DNA of 10,992 nucleotides from JBDNBY01 sp039767595 (GTDB lineage: Bacteria > Pseudomonadota > Alphaproteobacteria > Rhodobacterales > Rhodobacteraceae). Under the pieces are notes generated by a model. The model was given only the letters and a program-made list of their open reading frames with translations, did not search any database and was not told where the DNA came from. Where the stretch lies: contig JBDNBY010000099.1 of the NCBI GenBank assembly GCA_039767595.1, positions 1 to 10,992 of the forward strand. The letters are read 5' to 3'. Positions 1-5,527 of this stretch are shown here, in pieces; position 1 is the first letter of the stretch; each line of letters starts with the position of its first letter. A program made the translations under genes and the position numbers.

Positions 1-602
1 ACGATCGATAGGGGCGCATCAATGCGCTTGGCCAATTCACGGGCGCGGGCCACGCCGCCCACATCGGGCGAGACGACCATCAGGTTATCGGCGCCATTGA
101 ACTGATGTTTGACGTCCATCGCAAAAATTGGTGCAGCATAGAGGTTATCAACGGGAATATCGAAAAAGCCTTGGATTTGCGCAGCATGCAGATCCATTGT
201 CAAAACGCGCTCAATCCCCGCGCCGGTGAGCATATTGGCCACGAGCTTTGAAGTGATTGGCGTGCGTGCTTTAGTGCGGCGATCCTGACGAGCATAGCCA
301 AAGTAAGGGATCACAGCCGTGATCCGGTGCGCTGACGAGCGGCGCAGCGCATCGGCCATGATGAGCAGCTCCATCAAATTGTCATTGGCGGGGTTCGATG
401 TGCTTTGGATGATGAACATATCTTCGGCGCGCACGTTGTCATAGACTTCGACATAGATTTCCGCATCGTTGAACCGTTCAATCCTCGAATTCACCAGCTC
501 AATCGCTCCGCCATGCAAAAGCGACATACGCCGCGCAATCGATTTAGCAAGGGGGAGGTTTGCATTGCCTGAAATAAGCTTCGGTTCACTGCGTGCACGC
601 AT
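1..602 (-). CDS. prs: Ribose-phosphate pyrophosphokinase (PRPP synthetase), N-terminal 200 codons
   Basis: The product transfers pyrophosphate from ATP to ribose-5-phosphate to give PRPP, the shared precursor of purine, pyrimidine, NAD, His and Trp synthesis in the cytoplasm. I translated the minus strand from the ATG at 600-602. It opens MRARSEPKLISGNANLPLAK and continues with the FNDAEIYVEV stretch, the NDNLMELLIMADALRR segment, YFGYARQDRR and the ribose-phosphate-binding region MDLHAAQIQGFFD. It leaves the window in the VVSPDVGGVARARELAKR segment, just before the catalytic flexible loop. About two thirds of a roughly 315-340 residue family protein is visible. An AAGGA ribosome binding site lies 9 nt upstream (612-616) and supports this start. 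The gene runs in the same direction as plsY but 97 bp downstream, so it may have its own promoter. Identity is very secure; only completeness is unknown. Confidence 0.97.
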   Translation of the reverse strand, partial: MRARSEPKLISGNANLPLAKSIARRMSLLHGGAIELVNSRIERFNDAEIYVEVYDNVRAEDMFIIQSTSNPANDNLMELLIMADALRRSSAHRITAVIPYFGYARQDRRTKARTPITSKLVANMLTGAGIERVLTMDLHAAQIQGFFDIPVDNLYAAPIFAMDVKHQFNGADNLMVVSPDVGGVARARELAKRIDAPLSI

Positions 603-637
603 TTGGCGGGTTCCTTATGTGACAGAATCGTGACGCT

Positions 638-665
638 GCAATAGCATGCCTAGACCTGTGGGCAA
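638..665 (-). promoter_or_regulatory. Possible sigma70-type promoter for prs
   Basis: Read on the minus strand, TTGCCC (660-665) and TATTGC (638-643) are separated by 16 nt and lie upstream of the prs ribosome binding site in the 97-bp plsY-prs gap. Each hexamer matches the consensus only partly (4 of 6 and 3 of 6), so this is a weak, position-based guess. The rest of the gap shows no clear terminator hairpin with a T run. Confidence 0.2.
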
Positions 666-699
666 AGGCTCGTTTCATAAGGATATAGGATAACCTGCT

Positions 700-1299
700 C
701 TAGGATTTGCGCCCTATCTTTGGCTCGGTGTTTTGCAAAAGGCGTTTTATGTTTTCACGATGACGCAGATAGAGAATTATAGCCAATCCCGCCGCGATGA
801 CGGCCGCCGCCAAATCCCCCATGATCCACAGCATCACGGGCGTCGCCGCTGCTGCCGTCAGCGCCCCAACGGACGAGCGTCGGGACACAGCCGCGCCAAT
901 CAGCCACATCACACAGACCATCGCCCCAAGGCGAATATCATAGGCGATAAACACACCGATAAACGTCGCCACGCCTTTGCCGCCTTGAAACCGGAGCCAG
1001 ATTGGAAAGCAGTGGCCCAAAAACGCCGCGGCCCCCGCGATCAGGGGCAAAGACCCCTCAACAAATAGACCCGCAATCAAAAGGGCCGCCGCCGCTTTGC
1101 CCGCATCACACATCAGCGTTAAAAAGGCAGCAAACTTATTGCCCGTGCGCAGTACATTGGTGGCCCCGATGTTGCCCGACCCAATGCTGCGCAAATCGCC
1201 CAGCCCAAAGGCAAAGGCAAACACAATTCCAAACGGGATCGAGCCCAAGAGATACCCTAGGCTCGCCCATGCAATACTATCTGATAGATACTGCTCCAT
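700..1299 (-). CDS. plsY: Acyl-phosphate:glycerol-3-phosphate acyltransferase PlsY
   Basis: PlsY is an integral inner-membrane enzyme. It moves the acyl group from acyl-phosphate (made by PlsX) to the 1-position of glycerol-3-phosphate, giving lysophosphatidic acid, the first step of phospholipid synthesis in most bacteria. The 199-residue protein has the usual family length and all three conserved motifs: GSIPFG followed by GSGNIGATNVLR near the N-terminus, GHCFPIWLRFQGGKGVAT in the middle, and the basic C-terminal YLRHRENIKRLLQNTEPKIG. Several hydrophobic membrane-spanning stretches lie between them. The ATG (1297-1299) directly follows the TAA of the upstream DUF805 gene (1300-1302) with no spacer, so the two are almost certainly co-transcribed and translationally coupled. 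An AAGGG lies just before the stop codon as a plausible ribosome binding site. The stop is TAG at 700-702. Confidence 0.96.
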   Translation of the reverse strand: MEQYLSDSIAWASLGYLLGSIPFGIVFAFAFGLGDLRSIGSGNIGATNVLRTGNKFAAFLTLMCDAGKAAAALLIAGLFVEGSLPLIAGAAAFLGHCFPIWLRFQGGKGVATFIGVFIAYDIRLGAMVCVMWLIGAAVSRRSSVGALTAAAATPVMLWIMGDLAAAVIAAGLAIILYLRHRENIKRLLQNTEPKIGRKS

Positions 1300-1662
1300 T
1301 TACCCTTGCAACGGATCGTTGCCAAACGAGTTTGGACCTTGAGTTCCCCGTTTGACCGCCCAATACAAAAAGACCAAAGGTCCAATCAATGGAATAAATG
1401 TGATCAAATACCACCATCCCGAGCGATCAATATCGTGTAGACGGCGAACAGTTACCGCCAGTAATGGGCAAAAGTGAGCAAGGGCGAACAGAAGAACTAA
1501 GATCCCTGCGATCTCTCCAACCAGCGCACCACCTAAGCCTCCAAGAACAACATATCCCAAAACGAAATAAAGTTGGAACCACCAAAATTCAGAGCGTGCC
1601 GCCCGTCCTGTGACCCCAACATATTGTCCGTAGCAACTTTTAATTGCGTCAACAAATCCCAT
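1300..1662 (-). CDS. DUF805 family small inner-membrane protein
   Basis: The 120-residue product belongs to the DUF805 (YhaH-like) family of small membrane proteins, whose biochemical role is not established. Family hallmarks are an N-terminal amphipathic opening (MGFVDAIKSCYGQYVG), the RAARSEFWWFQL segment, two or three hydrophobic helices, then RRLHDIDRSGWWYL and the C-terminal KRGTQGPNSFGNDPL. I place the start at ATG 1660-1662, not at a GTG 16 codons upstream, because AGGAGG sits 7 nt before the ATG and the family normally begins with this sequence. The gene lies between pyrC and plsY and abuts plsY with zero spacing. By hand count bases 1321-1620 contain 147 G+C of 300 (49%). Sampled rows of the flanking genes are higher, about 52-72%, which hints at later acquisition. 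Confidence 0.88.
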   Translation of the reverse strand: MGFVDAIKSCYGQYVGVTGRAARSEFWWFQLYFVLGYVVLGGLGGALVGEIAGILVLLFALAHFCPLLAVTVRRLHDIDRSGWWYLITFIPLIGPLVFLYWAVKRGTQGPNSFGNDPLQG

Positions 1663-1669
1663 CCCTTTG

Positions 1670-1675
1670 CCTCCT
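1670..1675 (-). promoter_or_regulatory. Strong Shine-Dalgarno (AGGAGG) setting the DUF805 start
   Basis: On the minus strand AGGAGG is followed by 7 nt and then ATG at 1662-1660. This is the best ribosome binding site in the window and decides the start of the DUF805 gene against the upstream in-frame GTG at 1710. Confidence 0.8.
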
Positions 1676-1757
1676 GAGTTATCAAAATGAGTACTGCGAT
1701 AAGACGTCACAGGCGCTTGCAGTGCAAGGCAATTGTGTGCCTGATTTCGTCGAAATT

Positions 1758-3014
1758 CTATTGTGTGATATTCGCGCCTTCGACATAGGTCGCGACAACT
1801 TTCCCTTGGAGGATTTGGCCGTCAAACGGTGTATTTTTTGACTTTGAGGCCAGTTTAGAACGATCTAGGCGATAGGACGTATTTGGATCGAATAAAATGA
1901 TGTCCGCCGGCGCACCAATGTCCAAACGCCCCACAGGCAGCCCAAGCCGATCTGCAGGGGTCAGGGTCATCGCGCGGAAGAGCACTGTCAAAGTGATATC
2001 CCCACTGTGATAGAGTCGTAGGGCCGCGGGGAGAAACGTCTCTAGGCCCACGGCCCCGCTCGCAGCCTCTTCAAACGGGAGGCGCTTGCTCTCTTCGTCT
2101 TGGGGGGTGTGCATGGAGCATAGGATGTCGATCACGCCAGTGCGCAACGCTTCGACAGTGGCCATACGGTCATCTTCGCTGCGCAGCGGTGGTTTGACTT
2201 TGAAAAAGGTGCGGTAATTCGCAACGTCCAATTCATTCAGCGTCACATGGTGAATAGAAGTGCCGGCACTCACATCTAGCCCATTGGCCTTGGCTCGTTC
2301 GAGGGCGGGCAGGGCGCGAGCGGTTGTGATTTGATCAAAATGATAGGCCGCACCCGTCATTTCAATCATCGCAATATCGCGGTCAAGGCCCATCCGTTCG
2401 GCCATCGCAGAGACCGCTGGCAGCCCCTTGAGCGTGGCAAACTTGCCAGAGGTGACGCTGGCGCCTTTGCTCAGATATGGCTCTTGGGGATGACCAATTG
2501 TCAGAGCGCCCATAGATTTTGCATAAGACAGCGCGCGCGCCATCACTTTGGTATCGCGCAAGACATGATCGCCATCACTAAAGGCCACAGCGCCCGCATC
2601 CTGGAGAAAGCCAAGCTCGGCCATTTCTGTGCCGTTGCGCCCTTTGGTCAGGGCCGCTATTGGGTGGACCCGAACGGCGCAGGCTTCGCGGGCGCGGCGA
2701 ATGACAAATTCAATGTCTTCGGGGCGATCCAATGCGGCCATGCCATCGGGGCGCGTCACAAGGGTCGTCACGCCACCACGGGCTGCCGCTTGGCCCGCGG
2801 TTTTGAACGATTCTTTGTGCCGCTCGCCCGGCTCGCCCACTTTGACACCGATATCGACGATACCCGGCGCAAGGTAGAGCCCTGCGCAGTCAATCACGTG
2901 TTCGGCCTGCGCGGCAGGGGCGCAAATTACGCCGTCGGCCATCCATAGATCGCCTTGGGCGACGTCATCTTGGCGCGGATCCACGATCTGTGCGTTTTTG
3001 AATTGGGTAATCAT
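1758..3014 (-). CDS. pyrC: PyrC-like dihydroorotase homologue, probably catalytically inactive (PyrC')
   Basis: The protein is 418 residues, the normal length of a class I dihydroorotase of the amidohydrolase superfamily, the enzyme that cyclises carbamoyl aspartate to dihydroorotate. Fold landmarks are intact: the N-terminal beta domain, LAPGIVDIGVKVGEPGE, the RGGVTTLVTRP segment, TSIHHVTLNELD, FFKVKPPLRSEDD and the C-terminal GRLDIGAPADIILFDP. The catalytic residues are not. The HxH of the usual D-x-H-x-H-x-R-E-P-G is G56 and K58, the substrate-binding Arg is G60, and the TDHAPH motif reads SMHTPQ, so the catalytic Asp is M301. Inactive pyrC' products are known in Pseudomonas, where they are needed for assembly of the PyrB holoenzyme, and I infer the same role here. 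The ATG overlaps the pyrB stop by 4 bp, consistent with 1:1 production. An active dihydroorotase should be encoded elsewhere. Confidence 0.93.
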   Translation of the reverse strand: MITQFKNAQIVDPRQDDVAQGDLWMADGVICAPAAQAEHVIDCAGLYLAPGIVDIGVKVGEPGERHKESFKTAGQAAARGGVTTLVTRPDGMAALDRPEDIEFVIRRAREACAVRVHPIAALTKGRNGTEMAELGFLQDAGAVAFSDGDHVLRDTKVMARALSYAKSMGALTIGHPQEPYLSKGASVTSGKFATLKGLPAVSAMAERMGLDRDIAMIEMTGAAYHFDQITTARALPALERAKANGLDVSAGTSIHHVTLNELDVANYRTFFKVKPPLRSEDDRMATVEALRTGVIDILCSMHTPQDEESKRLPFEEAASGAVGLETFLPAALRLYHSGDITLTVLFRAMTLTPADRLGLPVGRLDIGAPADIILFDPNTSYRLDRSKLASKSKNTPFDGQILQGKVVATYVEGANITQ

Positions 3015-3961
3015 GAGCGGCCCCCTTCAGTGTGCAAACGGCGATTGCGCATCAAAAGATCAAGCACGGCCATGCGCACGGCAACGCCCATTTCGACTTG
3101 GTCTTGGATCACGGATCGATTGAGGTCATCGGCAATTTCGCCGTCAATCTCAACGCCGCGGTTCATGGGGCCCGGGTGCATGACGATCGCATCGTCTTTG
3201 GCGTAGCTGAGCTTTTCGGCATCTAGTCCGTAGCGGTGGTAATATTCGCGCTCGGACGGGACAAAGCCGCCGTCCATCCGCTCGCGTTGAAGGCGCAGCA
3301 TCATCACAACATCCACATCGTGCAGCCCTTCGCGCATATCATGAAACACCTCGACGCCAAAATCGGCTAAGTTAGATGGCACGAGGGTGGATGGGCCCAC
3401 AACGCGAATGCGGTTTTCCATTTTACCCAAAAGCTGCATGTTCGAGCGTGCAACGCGGCTGTGAATCACATCGCCGCAAATCGCAATGTTTAAACGGTGC
3501 AGTCGCCCTTTGGCCCGCCGGATGGTCAGCGCATCGAGCAACGCTTGGGTCGGGTGCTCGTGGCGGCCATCACCGGCGTTGACCACGGCGCAATTGACCT
3601 TTTGCGAGAGCAACTCGACCGCGCCCGAATGGGGATGGCGCACCACCAAAACATCGGGATGCATGGCATTGAGCGTCAGGGCCGTATCGATCAATGTCTC
3701 GCCCTTTTTGATGGAGCTGGCTTGCATCGCCATATTCATCACATCCGCGCCCAATCGTTTTCCGGCCAATTCAAAGGAGGCTTGAGTGCGCGTTGAATTT
3801 TCGAAAAACATATTGATTTGAGTGAGACCAGTCAGTTGATCAAGACGTTTATGCGACGAGCGGTTCACATCAACATAACGCTCAGCATGATCAAGAATTT
3901 CGGTAATGGCATCGGGGCGAAGCTGTTCAATCCCCAAAAGGTGCAAGGCATCAAAAGGCAT
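3011..3961 (-). CDS. pyrB: Aspartate carbamoyltransferase catalytic subunit
   Basis: PyrB joins carbamoyl phosphate and aspartate to make N-carbamoyl-aspartate, the committed step of pyrimidine synthesis. The 316-residue length is typical of the catalytic chain. The carbamoyl-phosphate-binding motif is FFENSTRTQASFE (residues 52-64), followed by SSIKKGETL carrying the Lys of the neighbouring-subunit loop, VRHPHSGA, HEHPTQALLDALTI, and the aspartate-domain segments MMLRLQRERM and HPGPMNRGVEI. All the active-site blocks I can identify look intact. The ATG (3959-3961) has AAGGAG 5 nt upstream (3967-3972). The gene heads the minus-strand operon, is divergent from the uracil-DNA glycosylase gene, and overlaps the following pyrC by 4 bp (ATGA). 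No pyrI regulatory subunit gene is nearby, which fits a PyrB/PyrC' type of complex. Confidence 0.97.
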   Translation of the reverse strand: MPFDALHLLGIEQLRPDAITEILDHAERYVDVNRSSHKRLDQLTGLTQINMFFENSTRTQASFELAGKRLGADVMNMAMQASSIKKGETLIDTALTLNAMHPDVLVVRHPHSGAVELLSQKVNCAVVNAGDGRHEHPTQALLDALTIRRAKGRLHRLNIAICGDVIHSRVARSNMQLLGKMENRIRVVGPSTLVPSNLADFGVEVFHDMREGLHDVDVVMMLRLQRERMDGGFVPSEREYYHRYGLDAEKLSYAKDDAIVMHPGPMNRGVEIDGEIADDLNRSVIQDQVEMGVAVRMAVLDLLMRNRRLHTEGGRS

Positions 3962-4054
3962 GCGCTCTCCTTACTGTTTGGCCTTACCTAGCGTGTTGCA
4001 CAAGGTTTGTCGATTAGGCTTTTCATTCCCTGTTCTAAGGCTATTCTCAGGGGT
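3962..4054. promoter_or_regulatory. Divergent intergenic region between pyrB and the uracil-DNA glycosylase gene
   Basis: This 93-bp gap must hold the 5' ends of both transcription units. It contains the pyrB ribosome binding site (3967-3972) and a LexA-box-like element near the glycosylase start. I found no -35/-10 pair on either strand convincing enough to name, and no hairpin or leader peptide of the kind used for pyrimidine attenuation. Confidence 0.55.
4032..4046 (+). promoter_or_regulatory. LexA-box-like element upstream of the glycosylase gene
   Basis: The sequence reads GTTC, seven bases (taaggct), ATTC. The alphaproteobacterial LexA (SOS) operator is the direct repeat GTTC-N7-GTTC, so seven of eight defined bases match. 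It ends 8 bp before the preferred ATG of a DNA repair gene, a plausible operator position. A single short near match can arise by chance, so the call is tentative. Confidence 0.3.
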
Positions 4055-4897
4055 ATGGATCAAGTCGAATGGAATCGCGCCTTGGCGCAATTGATGTGGC
4101 AAGTCGAGCTTGGCGCCGTGGATGCGCTGGGCGCGGACCCGATTGATCGCTATGCGCTACCTGTATCTGCGCCCGCCCTTGCGACCCCGCCTGCGAGCCC
4201 ACCTTCTGTTCAGACAGATTCCGCGCCCCGCATGGCAGGCGCGCCCGCCGCATCTGCGCCGCCCGTCTCAGCCCCTCCGCTCGTTAAGGTGACCGAGGCA
4301 GATGTCACGCGCGCCTTGGCCCACGAGGCCAAAGATCTCGAGGCGCTGCGCCGAGCGATGGCCGAATATGACGGGTGCGAGTTGAAAAAAGGCGCGCGCA
4401 ATTTGGTGTTTAGTGATGGCAATAGCGCCGCCGATGTCATGGTGATCGGCGAGGCGCCGGGCAAAGACGAGGATCACGCCGGCCGCCCCTTTATTGGACC
4501 TGCAGGGCAGTTGTTGGATAAAATGTTCGCTGCGATTGGGCGCACGCGTGAGGCCACCGTCGCCCAAGAGGCGATGTATCTGACCAATGTCATGCCGTGG
4601 CGTTTGCCGCAAAATCGTGATCCTCTAGAGGACGAGATCGACATGATGGTGCCTTTTGTCCGACGCCATATTGCATTGGTGCGGCCCAAAGTGATCGTGC
4701 TGATGGGCAATATTGCCTGCAAGGCACTTCTCGGCCAAACAGGGATCACTCAGTTGCGAGGGACATGGACCGAAGTCGAGGCGATACCCGCCCTGCCCAT
4801 GCTGCATCCTGCCTATCTCTTACGCCGTCCGGATGCCAAGGCCGACACATGGCGCGATCTCAAGGCCGTCATGGCGAAATTAAAAGAGGTATCTTAG
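4055..4897 (+). CDS. Family 4-like (SPO1-type) uracil-DNA glycosylase lacking most Fe-S cysteines
   Basis: The predicted role is excision of uracil from DNA at the start of base excision repair. From the ATG at 4055 the protein has 280 residues. An N-terminal helix (about 1-30) is followed by a Pro/Ala/Ser-rich linker (about 35-80), then the glycosylase domain. That domain has VIGEAPG (GEAPG at 132-136), the DHAGRPFIGPAGQLLDKM loop, YLTNVMPWRLPQNRDP, VRPKVIVLMG and the catalytic HPAYLLRR with H251. Family 4 enzymes usually bind a 4Fe-4S cluster through C-x2-C, C and C. Here only C108 remains; the other positions read K111, W182 and M198. The only other Cys is C222, in a different place. The ATG is preferred over an in-frame TTG at 4007 because the upstream residues do not look like family sequence. 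The stop abuts the moaB start. Confidence 0.88.
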   Translation: MDQVEWNRALAQLMWQVELGAVDALGADPIDRYALPVSAPALATPPASPPSVQTDSAPRMAGAPAASAPPVSAPPLVKVTEADVTRALAHEAKDLEALRRAMAEYDGCELKKGARNLVFSDGNSAADVMVIGEAPGKDEDHAGRPFIGPAGQLLDKMFAAIGRTREATVAQEAMYLTNVMPWRLPQNRDPLEDEIDMMVPFVRRHIALVRPKVIVLMGNIACKALLGQTGITQLRGTWTEVEAIPALPMLHPAYLLRRPDAKADTWRDLKAVMAKLKEVS

Positions 4898-5440
4898 ATG
4901 TCCCGTTTAGATATAAGCCGTGAATTCATCCCCGTCCGCATTGCCGTCATGACCGTGTCCGATACGCGCAGCACAGACGACGATAAATCAGGCGATACCC
5001 TTGTTGCCCGACTGTCCGAGGCGGGTCATACACTGGCCGCCCGCACAATCGTGCGCGATGAACAGAGTCAAATCGCCGATCACTTGCGCGCATGGTGCGC
5101 GGATCCCGATATTGATGCGATCATCACCACAGGCGGCACGGGGTTGACGGGACGTGATGTCACGATCGAGGCGCATCACGATGTATACGAAAAGGAAATC
5201 ACCGCCTTTGGCACGGTGTTCACGATGATCTCCATGGAGAAAATCGGAACATCGGCCATCCAAAGCCGCGCAACCGCAGGCGTTTCAAATGGCACGTACC
5301 TCTTTGCATTGCCAGGCTCGCCCTCGGCGTGCCGCGATGCGTGGGATGGTATTTTGAGCCTACAGCTCGATTATCGTCATCGCCCGTGCAACTTTGTTGA
5401 GATTTTTCCACGCTTGACCGAACATTTGCGACGGAAATGA
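4898..5440 (+). CDS. moaB: Molybdenum cofactor biosynthesis protein MoaB (MogA/MoaB fold)
   Basis: The protein is 180 residues and belongs to the MogA/MoaB/CinA-type molybdopterin-binding fold. The family adenylylates molybdopterin before metal insertion; the E. coli MoaB paralogue has no proven activity, while MoaB proteins in organisms without MogA can be active. Visible motifs are RIAVMTVSDTR at the start of the domain, the glycine loop TTGGTGLTGRDVT, the downstream ATAGVSNGTYLFALPG and PSACRDAWDGIL. Length and motif order fit MoaB rather than a MoeA domain. The ATG immediately follows the TAG of the glycosylase gene, with a GAGG about 10 nt upstream inside that gene, so the two are co-transcribed although their functions are unrelated. 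No other Moco genes are in the window. The stop is TGA at 5438-5440. Confidence 0.94.
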   Translation: MSRLDISREFIPVRIAVMTVSDTRSTDDDKSGDTLVARLSEAGHTLAARTIVRDEQSQIADHLRAWCADPDIDAIITTGGTGLTGRDVTIEAHHDVYEKEITAFGTVFTMISMEKIGTSAIQSRATAGVSNGTYLFALPGSPSACRDAWDGILSLQLDYRHRPCNFVEIFPRLTEHLRRK

Positions 5441-5527
5441 TGGCACAGTGCGTATAAACGATGGGCCCGTCTTGGCCTTTGCGTAAACGCCTCTACATAT
5501 AGAGAAATTAGTCAATAAGGGCAGACC
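5441..5527 (+). promoter_or_regulatory. Upstream region of the RND efflux operon with a repeated TGCGTA(TA)AACG element
   Basis: This 87-bp gap separates moaB from the efflux operon. It contains TGCGTATAAACG (5449-5460) and TGCGTAAACG (5480-5489), two similar elements starting 31 bp apart, the second including the small inverted repeat gcgt-aa-acgc. A weak promoter-like pair, TTGGCC (5472-5477) and TACATA (5494-5499) with 16-nt spacing, overlaps the second copy. An AAGGG ribosome binding site (5517-5521) lies 6 nt before the ATG at 5528. There is no terminator-like hairpin with a T run. Confidence 0.3.

Noticed and set aside
1663..1710. GTG start extending the DUF805 protein by 16 residues
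   Set aside because: The internal ATG has an AGGAGG at ideal spacing and begins with the usual family sequence.
1716..1728. cttgc-agt-gcaag mini hairpin between pyrC and DUF805
   Set aside because: Only five base pairs with no T run and no context for a regulatory role.
1743..1755. ATTTCG-T-CGAAAT inverted repeat just after the pyrC stop, considered as a terminator
   Set aside because: The stem is short and AT-rich and no T run follows, so it is unlikely to terminate transcription; it may be chance.
1644..1841. 65-codon plus-strand open frame across the pyrC/DUF805 gap
   Set aside because: It overlaps the 3' end of pyrC and the DUF805 start on the other strand, has no ribosome binding site or recognisable protein sequence, and looks like a chance frame.
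2331..2948. 205-codon plus-strand open frame opposite pyrC
   Set aside because: It lies entirely antisense to a well-supported gene, its composition (Arg/His/Gly-rich) is typical of a reverse-strand shadow, and it shows no family motif.
4007..4054. TTG start extending the glycosylase by 16 residues
   Set aside because: The extra residues do not resemble family N-termini, the LexA-like element would fall inside the coding region, and the ATG at 4055 is a better start.
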